64,000 nucleotides of DNA from Hyphomicrobiales bacterium (GCA_027484605.1 JAIXSR010000087.1:43898-107897); one strand, 5' to 3'; positions 54,114 to 62,522 are shown, numbered from the stretch's first letter. The notes: generated by a model from the letters alone, not told the origin. Translations and numbers: made by a program.

Positions 54114-54794
54114 ATGCCGGAACTATCTGAAATCGTTCTGTTCGATGGCCTCGATACCGCATCGATCGCTGCGTTGGAACAGGCCGTGATCGTGCGCCGC
54201 TATGCCGCCGGGAAGGCGATCATCAGCACGGACGAACCCAGCACGGACATCTTTTTCGTGCTGACGGGACGTGTCCAGGCCAAGCGCTATGCGCCGGATG
54301 GCCATGAAGTGGTCTATCTCGACATTTCCGAGGGTTCGTATTTCGGGGAATTCGCAGCCATTGACGGTCAAACCCGTTCCGCCGATGTTATCGCTATCAG
54401 CGAGGCCCGGATCGCGCGCATGCGCGGCGACCAGTTCAATGAATTCGTCCTGCGCAACCCACGGATCGGGCTGAATCTTTCCCGCGAGCTGGTCCGCAAG
54501 CTGCGCGACCTTTCCGCCCGCGTCTTCGAATTCACGGTCTATCCCGTGCCGATCCGCATCCGGAAGGCGATCCTCCGTCTCGCCGAACAGGCGCGGCGGC
54601 CGGGCAGCATCTGCATGATCAGGCCGGCGCCGACCCACTACGAGATCGCCGCCCTGACGGCCACGCATCGCGAGGCGGTAACCCGCGAACTGGCTTCGCT
54701 CGCATCGCAGGGCATCCTGAAGACCGGCCGGCAGACGATCGAGATCCTTGACCTGCCCCGTTTGCGCGCCCTGGCCGATCCGGAACAAGACTGA
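54114..54794 (+). CDS. Crp/Fnr-family transcriptional regulator
   Basis: Regulator of 226 aa from ATG 54114; the tracked start lies in the leader. It has a cyclic-nucleotide-binding beta-roll (YAAGKAIISTDEPSTDIFFVLTGRVQ, then SEGSYFGEFAAIDGQTRSADVIA), a dimerisation helix and an Hlh-Crp domain (THYEIAALTATHREAVTRELASLASQGIL). The phosphate-binding cassette FGEFAAIDGQTRSADV keeps the Gly-Glu and Arg pattern (GE...RSA) of cAMP-binding Crp, and no Fe-S cysteines of the Fnr type are present. It therefore probably responds to a cyclic nucleotide. A nucleotide cyclase gene lies in the facing operon 4-5 kb away. Confidence 0.9.
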   Translation: MPELSEIVLFDGLDTASIAALEQAVIVRRYAAGKAIISTDEPSTDIFFVLTGRVQAKRYAPDGHEVVYLDISEGSYFGEFAAIDGQTRSADVIAISEARIARMRGDQFNEFVLRNPRIGLNLSRELVRKLRDLSARVFEFTVYPVPIRIRKAILRLAEQARRPGSICMIRPAPTHYEIAALTATHREAVTRELASLASQGILKTGRQTIEILDLPRLRALADPEQD

Positions 54795-54796
54795 TC

Positions 54797-54812
54797 CGGG
54801 CCGGCTGGCCCG
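54797..54812. terminator. Stem-loop between converging crp-like and subtilase genes
   Basis: CGGGCC-GGCT-GGCCCG fills exactly the 18-base gap between the two stop codons. It could act as a two-way terminator, but no T-run flanks it on either strand. Confidence 0.45.
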
Positions 54813-56903
54813 TCATCCCGGAAGCTGGCCATTGCCCCGTCGCGCATCCGGGGCCGGAACCGGGGCATCCACCAGCATCGATGCGAAGGCCACCTTCGGC
54901 TGGCGGCGCTGGAAGCGTCTGATCGAGCGGGCAATGGCCCGCGTCGCCATGGCAGCGGCCATGCTGGTGCCGTACAGCCGGATCGAGCCGGCAGCCCGCA
55001 TCCCCGAGGACAGGCAGCCCCAGAGCAGCACGGAATCATCGGCGGCCACAAGGCCATCCACGCCGTTCGGCCATTCCGGCCGGCCGCCGCCCGAGTAAAG
55101 CGAGACGTCCACCGGGAAACTGCGCCGCGCCGGGCAGGAGCCGATCACCAGCGTCCGCGGGCCCGTGGCCAGCGCATTCAGCGCGCCGGGGCGCTGGACC
55201 GGGCTGTTCTCCTGCGAGCCATCCCCGGGCTGTCGGGGCGGGTCGAAAGCGCGGTAATCCGGATGGCGGAAGCGCGACTGCCGCGAGGGCCGCGTGGTGG
55301 CGACCGGCAGGTCATCGCGCTGGACCCAGGCCTCGATCGCTTCGTTCCGCAGTAATCCTGTCGCTTCGACCTTGATCTGCCAGGCACCGCTGGCGGCACG
55401 ATGGACGGCATCGGCCTGTGTCGGCCCGACCACAAGCTGGAACAGGCCACGGGGTCGCGAGGCCTGGGGCGCACAAAAGAGCACCATGGCCGCCGGCATC
55501 CCGGAACGGCCGGGCAGTTCCGCGACATCGCCCTTCCTGTTGGCGAGGCGGATCGATTGCCCGGACGGCGCGGTAAGCGTGATATGCGCCTTGCCCCGGA
55601 ACCCGCGGGGCAGCCAGATCTGCACCGAATTCGCGCTGCCATCATCCGGCGGAATCTCCCAGGCAAGGCTGGCCTTGGCCGGATTGGACAGGGCATGGCG
55701 ATCCCATTGGGCAAAGGTCTGCGACTGGTAGCCATTGCCGGCGGGGAGCACGATCACCAGCGGCGAGCGCGGATGCGCGCGGCTCCATAGCGTCTGCATC
55801 TCGAAAAGCGCCTTTTCGAGCGGCCCTTCGCCATCATGCGGGCCGGCATTGAACCCGTAGCTCATGTTGACAACCACCGGCGGCACGCTGCCGACTGGTC
55901 CGGAGGCCTGGCGTGCGGGCTTGCCCTCGTCGAGCACGAAGAGCGGGGAGGGCGGCGGATGCGCCGCGTCCTCCGCTTCGGCGAGGATGAAGCGCATGGC
56001 ATCGAAGGCATGGCCGGAAAGGGCCGCGCCGGAGCTGTCATCCACCGTGGTCTTCGGCAGGTGGACCGCAACAACCGGCTCCGTGCCGTCAAGCGGTGAC
56101 GCAGCTTCGAGAGCCAGTCCGGAGACATGGGCGCCGTGGCTTGCGGAGAGCTGCGTCCAGTAGCTGTCCCGGTCCTGGCTGCGGAAAAGGCCGGCCGAGG
56201 CATAGAACCGGTCTTCGTCGCCATCGACCCTGGCGAGATGGCGCACGATTCCTTCGCCCGTCAGTGCCGCGCCGTAATCGAATCCGGCCGGGTTGGCGAG
56301 GCCGTGGCCGGGATGGGGCGCGACCGGCTTTCCGTCCTGTACCCAGAGGGCACGAACGCGCGTCGCCCAGCCGGAGGGGGTTCCTGCCCGGCGCGAGAAG
56401 ACGGGGCTGGCCACCGGAAAGCCGTGGTCGATGATCCCTGTGAGCACGCGGATCGCGGATGGCGCGCCCATCGGCGCGGCCATGGCCATCGCGTTCGGGC
56501 GGCCGGCGGCCGGTTGGCCATCGATCGCCTGGCAGAGCGTGATTTCGTCGAACAGCGCCTGGACCGAAGTCGAGGCGAGCAGCCAGTCGAAGAAGAGGGG
56601 CAGCGCCCGTGCGGTCAGGTAGCGGGCCTTGGCCCAGGTGCCGCCCGTGGCCTGGGCGCAATCCAGCGTCTGATGCCATTGGGCGATCGTGACGCCGCGG
56701 CCCTGATGGACGAAGAGCCGGTTCGGATCGGCCGCATGCCGGAAGCTCCGCAAGGCTGCGAGGTCGATCCCGTCGGCCAGCCGGATGAGAAGCATGATCC
56801 GCCCGTTCGGCGATCGGGCCGTTTCGGGGCGGATCCAGTCGGCCAGCGGGTCCATGGCCAGCGGGAGCGACTGATAGGCACTGGTTGCGGTCCGCCAGGT
56901 CAT
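54813..56903 (-). CDS. Subtilase (S8 family) serine peptidase without signal peptide
   Basis: Peptidase of 696 aa from ATG 56903, with AAGGGAGG upstream. The catalytic triad is intact: Asp in GIIDHGFP (D159), His in SHGAHVSGLA (H256) and Ser in YGTSMAAAMATR (S647), with the oxyanion Asn in VLPAGNG. A beta-rich insertion of about 200 residues (SVQIWLPRGFRGKAHITLTAPSGQ and onward) sits between the Asn and the Ser. There is no signal peptide and no clear pro-domain, so it is presumably cytoplasmic, which is unusual for a subtilase. It is last in the cyclase-PAP2-subtilase operon, 31 bases after the PAP2 gene. The target is unknown. Confidence 0.88.
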   Translation of the reverse strand: MTWRTATSAYQSLPLAMDPLADWIRPETARSPNGRIMLLIRLADGIDLAALRSFRHAADPNRLFVHQGRGVTIAQWHQTLDCAQATGGTWAKARYLTARALPLFFDWLLASTSVQALFDEITLCQAIDGQPAAGRPNAMAMAAPMGAPSAIRVLTGIIDHGFPVASPVFSRRAGTPSGWATRVRALWVQDGKPVAPHPGHGLANPAGFDYGAALTGEGIVRHLARVDGDEDRFYASAGLFRSQDRDSYWTQLSASHGAHVSGLALEAASPLDGTEPVVAVHLPKTTVDDSSGAALSGHAFDAMRFILAEAEDAAHPPPSPLFVLDEGKPARQASGPVGSVPPVVVNMSYGFNAGPHDGEGPLEKALFEMQTLWSRAHPRSPLVIVLPAGNGYQSQTFAQWDRHALSNPAKASLAWEIPPDDGSANSVQIWLPRGFRGKAHITLTAPSGQSIRLANRKGDVAELPGRSGMPAAMVLFCAPQASRPRGLFQLVVGPTQADAVHRAASGAWQIKVEATGLLRNEAIEAWVQRDDLPVATTRPSRQSRFRHPDYRAFDPPRQPGDGSQENSPVQRPGALNALATGPRTLVIGSCPARRSFPVDVSLYSGGGRPEWPNGVDGLVAADDSVLLWGCLSSGMRAAGSIRLYGTSMAAAMATRAIARSIRRFQRRQPKVAFASMLVDAPVPAPDARRGNGQLPG

Positions 56904-56934
56904 GGGCGCCTCCCTTCCGCTGCGTTCAGGGCCG

Positions 56935-58161
56935 TCAGGCCCATTCCGCCAGGGCTTTCTGCCAGAGCCAGGCAAGAATGCCGGACGAGCCGAGCGTCAG
57001 CCGCGCCTGGACGCTCAGGCCTGCCACAACAGCCGGCCCTTCAGCCAGCGGCGGGTTGATCGTCGGGCCATCGGCGATATCCATCTGGCGGACAAGGGCG
57101 GCATGGTCGAAAAACCCGTCAGGCTCATCGTCGCAGAAGGTGGCGGCGTCGAAATGCCAGGAATGGCAGGAAGCTTCCGAGCCCTGGCACCGGGCCGCGA
57201 GATAGCGGGCCAGCGCGATGCCGAGAACGGCGCCGGCGGCGCTGTCGACAGGGTAATGCACCCCCGCCACCATTCGGTTATAGGCAATGCGATCCGCGAG
57301 CTTGAACAGCCTGTCGCGCCACGGGCGATCGGCCTGGCGGGCGCCGGCCTTTTCCAGCAGCGCGACCAGCATGGCCACCATCGCGAAGGATTCGGTCGCA
57401 TGGCCGCTCGGCAACGTCCCATGCAGCGGCGTGGGAATGACCGGGTTGATCTGCGGCGAGAGCTCGTGCGGACGCGGCAGGGAAAAGGCATGCTTGAAGG
57501 CCATTTCCACGAAGACGCAAAGCCGGAACGTGGCCGCCAGAAGTTCCAGCGTCCATTTCGTCCTTTCTTCCGAAAGCGGCACGAACATGCCGAGGAAGGG
57601 CAGCGGAACCGGGATCTGGGCGAGAATTTCATGGATCCGGTCGCCCCGCAGCAGCGCCGCATTGGCCACGAGGGCCAGCTGGCGGTCCCCGAGCTGCGGG
57701 ATACTTGGCGGAACGAGCGTCACGATCGGATCATACTGTGCGGAAAGATGCGGGCCGCCGGGTTCGGTTGTCCAGCTCTGCTGGGCCGAATGGACGACGA
57801 AGGCGCGCGGATGGGCCGGATCCGGCGAGAAGGCGATCTGCGAGAACAACTCGCCATCGAGGATCCGCGCCCGGACATCGCTGGACCAGCGCGCAAGGCT
57901 GTCCTGCTCGGTCGCGGGGACCGGCCCGGGCAGCGTCGCGGGCGGCGCATACAGTCCGGACAGCGCGTCATGGATGGTCAGGACGCTGCCGGGCGAGCCA
58001 TTCCAGCTGCCGGCCAAACCGTTCAATCCGTTGAGGCCATTGAGCCCGTTCAGGCCATTGAGCCCGTTCAACCCGTTGAGCCCGTTGAGTCCGTTCAGGC
58101 CATTGAGCCCGTTCAGTCCGTTGAGGCCATTGAGCCCGTTCAATCCATTGGCAAACGACAT
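56935..58161 (-). CDS. PAP2-superfamily phosphatase/haloperoxidase-like protein with N-terminal (Asn-Gly-Leu)15
   Basis: Protein of 408 aa. After MSFA come fifteen uninterrupted NGL tripeptides (residues 5-49) and then AGSWNGSPGSV. The rest is a PAP2/vanadium-haloperoxidase-like helical domain with all three phosphate-binding motifs: KHAFSLPRP (K-x6-RP), PSGHATESFA and NRMVAGVHYPVD (R-x5-H). It should therefore be able to bind phosphate or vanadate. There is no signal peptide and no strong transmembrane helix, so it is closer to soluble bacterial haloperoxidase-type members than to membrane lipid phosphatases. The repeat could be a binding or assembly tag. It lies 15 bases after the cyclase gene. 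Confidence 0.85.
   Translation of the reverse strand: MSFANGLNGLNGLNGLNGLNGLNGLNGLNGLNGLNGLNGLNGLNGLNGLAGSWNGSPGSVLTIHDALSGLYAPPATLPGPVPATEQDSLARWSSDVRARILDGELFSQIAFSPDPAHPRAFVVHSAQQSWTTEPGGPHLSAQYDPIVTLVPPSIPQLGDRQLALVANAALLRGDRIHEILAQIPVPLPFLGMFVPLSEERTKWTLELLAATFRLCVFVEMAFKHAFSLPRPHELSPQINPVIPTPLHGTLPSGHATESFAMVAMLVALLEKAGARQADRPWRDRLFKLADRIAYNRMVAGVHYPVDSAAGAVLGIALARYLAARCQGSEASCHSWHFDAATFCDDEPDGFFDHAALVRQMDIADGPTINPPLAEGPAVVAGLSVQARLTLGSSGILAWLWQKALAEWA
58015..58149 (-). repeat. Fifteen 9-bp units encoding Asn-Gly-Leu
   Basis: 135 bases made only of 9-mers of the form AA(C/T)-GG(N)-(C/T)T(N). Codons alternate (AAC GGG CTC, AAT GGC CTG, AAC GGA CTC and others), with a higher-order pattern (AACGGGCTCAATGGCCTG appears more than once). 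The unit is a multiple of three, so gain or loss of units by slippage would keep the frame. The mixed synonymous codons show either age or selection on the peptide. Confidence 0.95.
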
Positions 58162-58176
58162 GCGGACCTCCTGTCT

Positions 58177-59973
58177 TTAATGTTCTGGTATGCCGGCGCC
58201 GCGCAGGCCTCCGGCGAGCCGGCGGCCGACATCGAAATCGGCGGCCGGGGATTTGGCGAGCCAGCGCTCGACCGTCAGATTGGGCTCGATCATGCGGAGG
58301 GTCTCGGCGGAGGCCCGCGCCTCGGCCGGCCGGCCGAGATGCCAGAGCGCGGCTGTCCTGACACGGCTTCCCGAGGGATAGAGCCGGTTGGCGCGGATCG
58401 CCTCGTCGGCATGGGCGAGGGCGACATCATAGAGACCGGCCGAGAAGGCCGAGGAGGCGGCAATCGCCTCGAAATAGTAGCGATGGGGGTCAAAGGGCGA
58501 GAGCGCCATCGCGCGCCGCGCGATCGGGTAGGCTTCCTCGCCCCGGTCCGTGAATTGCAGCAGCGCCGCATTGTGCAGGAGGGCATAGGTCTCGTTCGGG
58601 TTGAGTTCGCTGGCCCGCTCGAGGAATATCGCTGCCTCGTCGAAATTCCGGGCGAAATTCGTCTCGATCAACCCGGCAACGGCGAGTGCCAGCGGATTGT
58701 CCGGGTCAAGATCCATCGCCCGCCTTGCGAGAGCCTGGGCCTCGCGCCCTTCCGCTGCAGGATCATCGGAAAACCCCTTCTGGACCTTGATCGTGTACCA
58801 GCAGGCGAGCCAGGCCTGCGGCAGTGCCTCGCGGGGATGGCGCTCCGCCAGGGCAGCAAGGATATCGGCCGCATAGGTGAAGTCCTGCCGGGCAGCCCGG
58901 TGCATCATGCTGACCGCGCCGACCAGCAGGGAATGGCTCTCGAGATTCGGCAGCGTCTGACGGCGGACACGCTGGACCTCGTTCCGCAGGACCGCGCGCA
59001 GCAGCCCTGCAATGAACCCGTCGAACCCGTGGAATTCGGACGTGATCAGGGCCTCGGCCGGCATCGAGAAGCGTTGTTCCAGCCGCACCAACCCTGTTTT
59101 CCGTTCGGTCAGTTCCAGCGTCGCCCGAACCCGGTCCTGGATGGCGGAATAGCTGCCCGATACGATGTAGTCGGCCTGCAGGGCCTCTGCCGCGAGGCCC
59201 GGCGACAATGCCCGCTGCCGGGCCACCGAGGCCGAAAGCCGCGAGATGACGTTGAGATAGGGCGATCCGGACAAAGCCGAGATCAGTTCGTCGGCAATGA
59301 TGTCGCCCAGAACGTCTCGCGCCGGGCCGCCCTGGATCGGCATGAGCGGCACCACTGCGATGGTGGGCACGAGCTGGGCATCCTTGCGGGCCGGCATGGC
59401 GGGCGGGCGCCTTATGCCGACGGGACGGAGGGCATAGGCGCGGATGGGAGCCTCCAGATGCTTGAGGTAGCAGGCGCCGAGATCCTCGATATCGGCATCG
59501 ACGCCGTCGACCATCTCGCCGCGCACATCTTCCGAAACGATAATGGCGCTCGGCATGCCGAGCCCGGCAAGCCGCGCCGCGAGATTGACGGCTTCCCCGT
59601 AGACATCCTGCCGGTCCGAGAGGAATTCGCCCCGCGCCATGCCGACACGGATGGCGATCGGCAGGGCGCCGGCCAGATCGGCATTGGCCCGCTCGACAAT
59701 GGCCATCGCCTCGAAGAGCGAACCCATTGCCGCGCGCGGCTCTGAGAACTGGCCGATGATCCCGTCGCCGGTCGAGCGGATCACACGGCCGCCGCCCTTG
59801 GCAAAAAGCGCTTCGATGGCCTGCCGCTGCTCGATCCACCGGGTGATGAACAGCCCGCCATCCCGCGCCGTCAGCCGGACCGATTCCATCACGTCGATAA
59901 AGACGATGACGCCACTCGACCAGGCGAGATCGCCCGTCGCGAACCGATGAAGTGCCGAACCCTCATCCGCCAT
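58177..59973 (-). CDS. Class III nucleotide cyclase with TolB-like and TPR regions
   Basis: Cytoplasmic protein of 598 aa from ATG 59973; the tracked extension is leader. Cyclase domain (about 20-190): metal Asp residues in VFIDVMES (D27) and STGDGIIGQF (D70), DVYGEAVNLAARL with the transition-state Asn and Arg, and VGMARGEF. The position that usually holds the adenine-selecting Lys (KTTGDG) is Arg66 (RSTGDG). The middle part (TIAVVPLMPIQGGPARDVLGDIIADELISALS) is the TolB-like segment of rhizobial cyclases. The C-terminal 250 residues are TPR-like helices. It is first in the operon with PAP2 and subtilase genes and probably makes a cyclic nucleotide. Confidence 0.9.
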   Translation of the reverse strand: MADEGSALHRFATGDLAWSSGVIVFIDVMESVRLTARDGGLFITRWIEQRQAIEALFAKGGGRVIRSTGDGIIGQFSEPRAAMGSLFEAMAIVERANADLAGALPIAIRVGMARGEFLSDRQDVYGEAVNLAARLAGLGMPSAIIVSEDVRGEMVDGVDADIEDLGACYLKHLEAPIRAYALRPVGIRRPPAMPARKDAQLVPTIAVVPLMPIQGGPARDVLGDIIADELISALSGSPYLNVISRLSASVARQRALSPGLAAEALQADYIVSGSYSAIQDRVRATLELTERKTGLVRLEQRFSMPAEALITSEFHGFDGFIAGLLRAVLRNEVQRVRRQTLPNLESHSLLVGAVSMMHRAARQDFTYAADILAALAERHPREALPQAWLACWYTIKVQKGFSDDPAAEGREAQALARRAMDLDPDNPLALAVAGLIETNFARNFDEAAIFLERASELNPNETYALLHNAALLQFTDRGEEAYPIARRAMALSPFDPHRYYFEAIAASSAFSAGLYDVALAHADEAIRANRLYPSGSRVRTAALWHLGRPAEARASAETLRMIEPNLTVERWLAKSPAADFDVGRRLAGGLRGAGIPEH

Positions 59974-60343
59974 CGACGCCCCCTGCCAATCGGATCGGGA
60001 AGCGAGGCTAGGCAGTTTCGAAGCCGATGTCACGCTGTGCCGGCCGGCCACCGGCGCGGCTGTCCGGGCCGGTCGGGGGGGCTGCATCAGGCATTCGGTC
60101 GGAGGTGAGGGCATGATGCTCTGGCTTCGGAACGGCGGGTCCGGCCATCCTTGCATCTCTGCCCGGGCGATCTGTGGGAAAACCCACAGGTGCGCATGAT
60201 TGCCGCCGGCCGCCTGCCTGAACCGGAATCAACAGCGGATTGAGGGCAGGTTCTGGACAAAGGGCCTTGGCTGTTGCCCGAATTGCCCGGCAGGCATGCC
60301 GGCGGGATGAGTCGGCCTGACCGGCATGAAGCGGGGAGCAATC
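59974..60343. other. 370-base divergent intergenic region with hairpins
   Basis: This is the promoter region between the cyclase operon (minus) and the TMEM43-like gene (plus). Two inverted repeats stand out: CTGTGGG-AAAA-CCCACAG at 60172-60189 (perfect 7-base arms) and CCGGCA-GGCA-TGCCGG at 60287-60302. Short frames on both strands lack family resemblance and good ribosome sites, so no gene is called. No confident -35/-10 pair was seen. Confidence 0.5.
60172..60189. promoter_or_regulatory. Palindrome CTGTGGG-AAAA-CCCACAG
   Basis: A perfect inverted repeat with an AAAA centre in the divergent region between the cyclase operon and the TMEM43-like gene, about 200 bases from the cyclase start and 155 from the other start. 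It could be an operator for either direction. It does not resemble the Crp consensus (TGTGA-N6-TCACA) closely. Confidence 0.45.
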
Positions 60344-61543
60344 ATGGCTGAAGACGAAAGGTTCAGAACCGAGGAATCATTCACGATCCCTGCCGAAGGG
60401 GCTGCCGGGGAGGATGTACATGCCGCGCCGCAGGGCTTCCTCGAGCGCCTGTCGAACAGTTTCGGCGCCATCCTGATGGGATTGCTGCTGGTGCCGCTCG
60501 CCTGCTGGGGCCTCTTCTGGAACGAGGGCCGCGCCGTCAAGACCGCCCGGGCGCTCGAGGAAGGCCAGGGGCTCGTCCAGTCGGTCGGCACCCAGCGCCG
60601 CGACCCGGCCTTTGACGGAAAGCTCGTCCATGTCACGGGCGCGGTGCGCTCGGACAGCGGCGTGCAGGATGACCTTTTCGGCATCCGGTCGCGGGGGCTG
60701 AAGCTCTATCGCAAGGTCGAGATGCTGCAATGGGTCGAGAAGGAATCCGGATCGGGGCAGGACCGCAAGTTCACCTATTCCCAGGAATGGAGCGACCGGC
60801 CGGTCGATTCCAGCCGGTTCCGCGTGACGCAGGGACACCAGAACCCGCCGATGCGCTGGTCATCCGAGACGTTCTTCGTGCGAGACGCTAGAATTGACTC
60901 CTATCCTATTGGAAACGCCATTCAAAGACTCTCCGGGGCCACGGATTTCCGCCTCGATCCGGCGGTCGTGGAAACGGCCCGCCGCCGCACGGGCTCTTCC
61001 CTGACCATGCGGGACGGGATGCTCTTTCTGGCCAACAACCAGAACGGCACGCAAGTGGGCAGCCTGCGGGTCAGCTACCAGCTCCTGCAGGAAGGCACGG
61101 CGAGTTTCGTCGGACGCCAGACTGCAGATGGAATCGAGCCCTACAAGGCCCGGAACGGCCGCGATTTCCTTCTCGCCGCCAATGGCACGCGCACGACCGA
61201 CGAGATGTTCGAAACGGCCCAGCAGGACAATGCCATCCTGACCTGGATCCTGAGGGCCGTGGGCCTCTTCGTGATGTTCATCGGCTTTTCGTCGCTTTTC
61301 GCGCCGGTCACATTGCTGGCAAGCTATGTTCCGCTGCTCGGAAGCCTTGTCAGCGGCGCTGTAGGCCTCGTGGCCGCGGCCGCGACGGCGATACTCGGGC
61401 CGGCTGTCATCGCCGTGGCATGGTTCGCCTATCGCCCGCTTGTCTCGATCATCGTGCTGGCCATCGGTTTCGGCCTCGCCTTCGGCTTCCGGATATTGCG
61501 CCAGCGCCGGCAGGCCGCAGCGCCGCGAGGCGCCCCGGCCTGA
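60344..61543 (+). CDS. TMEM43-family membrane protein
   Basis: Protein of 399 aa from ATG 60344 (GGGGAGC upstream). One helix follows the N-terminal region (FGAILMGLLLVPLACWGLFWNEGRAVKTARALEEG). A large soluble domain with LVHVTGAVRS and FTYSQEWSDRPVDSSRFR is typical of TMEM43. Three to four helices close the chain (ILRAVGLFVMFIGFSSLFAPVTLLA and onward). TMEM43 homologues are found in eukaryotic nuclear membranes and in many bacteria; the bacterial role is unknown. A stretch of about 18 codons (RDARIDSYPIGNAIQRLS, 60881-60934) uses rare AT-rich codons including two AGA, unlike the rest of the gene. Confidence 0.88.
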   Translation: MAEDERFRTEESFTIPAEGAAGEDVHAAPQGFLERLSNSFGAILMGLLLVPLACWGLFWNEGRAVKTARALEEGQGLVQSVGTQRRDPAFDGKLVHVTGAVRSDSGVQDDLFGIRSRGLKLYRKVEMLQWVEKESGSGQDRKFTYSQEWSDRPVDSSRFRVTQGHQNPPMRWSSETFFVRDARIDSYPIGNAIQRLSGATDFRLDPAVVETARRRTGSSLTMRDGMLFLANNQNGTQVGSLRVSYQLLQEGTASFVGRQTADGIEPYKARNGRDFLLAANGTRTTDEMFETAQQDNAILTWILRAVGLFVMFIGFSSLFAPVTLLASYVPLLGSLVSGAVGLVAAAATAILGPAVIAVAWFAYRPLVSIIVLAIGFGLAFGFRILRQRRQAAAPRGAPA

Positions 61544-61553
61544 CCGTCCGGGC

Positions 61554-62498
61554 CTAGCGGGCCCAGCGAAGGGCCATCACGTCGAGGTCGCGGGCCAGTT
61601 CCAGCAATTGCGCCTCGGCCTCGGCCGAGGGGCGACGCAGCGGATGGCGTACATCATCGCAGGCGATGATGCCGCCGGCCTTCATCAGGATCTTGGCCGT
61701 GATGAGCCCGCATTGCCGGTTCTCGTGGTTGATCAACGGCAGCCAGCGGGCATAGGCGGCGCGGGTGGCGGCCCGGTCACCGCCTGCCCATGGATCCATG
61801 ATCTGGCGGATGCCATCGGGATAGCCGCCGCCGGTCATCGCGCCGGTGCAGCCCGCATCGAGATCGGCCATCAGCGTGATGGCTTCCTCGCCATCCCACG
61901 GGCCTTCGATCGCCGTCCCGCCAAGGGCCAGCAGGTCTCGCAGCTTCGTCGCGGCACCGGCCGTCTCGATCTTGAAATAGGCGACCTGTTCGATCTCTTT
62001 CGCCAGTCGGGCCAGCAGGGCGGGCGGCAGCGGCGTGCCGGCCACCGGCGCGTCCTGGATCATGATCGGGATCGAGATAGCATCGGAGACGACCTTGAAG
62101 AACTCGGCGATCTGCGCATCGCCCACGCGGAAGGTGGCCCCATGATAGGGCGGCATGATCATGACCATGGCCGCGCCCATTTCTTCGGCAGCGCGCGAGC
62201 GCTCGGCGCAGATTCGGGACGAGAAATGGGTCGTCGTGACGATCACCGGCACGCGGCCGGCCACATGGTCAAGGCAGAGTTTCGTCAGCACCTCGCGCTC
62301 GGCATCGGAAAGCACGAACTGCTCGGAGAAATTTGCCAAAATGCAGAGGCCGTGCGAGCCGGCATCGATCATGAAATCGAGGCAACGCTTCTGCCCCTCG
62401 AGGTCGAGGCCGCCCGCCTTGTCGAAGATCGTGGGAACAACCGGGAACACGCCCTTGTAGGGGCGCTGGAACCCGTGCGGAGCCTTGGCCTGGACCAT
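61554..62498 (-). CDS. DapA-family dehydratase/aldolase, L-2-keto-3-deoxyarabonate dehydratase-like
   Basis: Class I Schiff-base enzyme of 314 aa. The Schiff-base Lys lies in VAYFKIETAGAATKL (K176). The sequence pattern SHGLCILANFSEQFVLSDAERE, then HFSSRICAERSRAAEEMGAAMVMIMPPYHG, then EGPWDGEEAITLMADLDAGCTGAMTGGGYPDGIR fits the sugar-acid dehydratase branch known from L-arabinose breakdown in Azospirillum. It does not fit true dihydrodipicolinate synthase, since the YN motif is absent. It would convert a 2-keto-3-deoxy sugar acid to an alpha-ketoglutarate semialdehyde-type product. It is divergent from a lactonase-like gene. Confidence 0.82.
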   Translation of the reverse strand: MVQAKAPHGFQRPYKGVFPVVPTIFDKAGGLDLEGQKRCLDFMIDAGSHGLCILANFSEQFVLSDAEREVLTKLCLDHVAGRVPVIVTTTHFSSRICAERSRAAEEMGAAMVMIMPPYHGATFRVGDAQIAEFFKVVSDAISIPIMIQDAPVAGTPLPPALLARLAKEIEQVAYFKIETAGAATKLRDLLALGGTAIEGPWDGEEAITLMADLDAGCTGAMTGGGYPDGIRQIMDPWAGGDRAATRAAYARWLPLINHENRQCGLITAKILMKAGGIIACDDVRHPLRRPSAEAEAQLLELARDLDVMALRWAR

Positions 62499-62522
62499 CG
62501 AGGTGAACCTCCCTGAAAAACT

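Noticed and set aside
58015-58149. The tandem 9-mers could be mistaken for a CRISPR or a tandem-repeat array.
   Set aside because: There are no spacers, the unit is 9 bases, and it is fully in frame inside a protein gene encoding Asn-Gly-Leu.
54114-59973. Classifying the cyclase operon as a Pycsar or CBASS defence system.
   Set aside because: No typical cyclic-nucleotide effector (TIR, transmembrane or nuclease with a sensor domain) is present, and TPR-type class III cyclases are common housekeeping genes in rhizobia; kept only as an open question.
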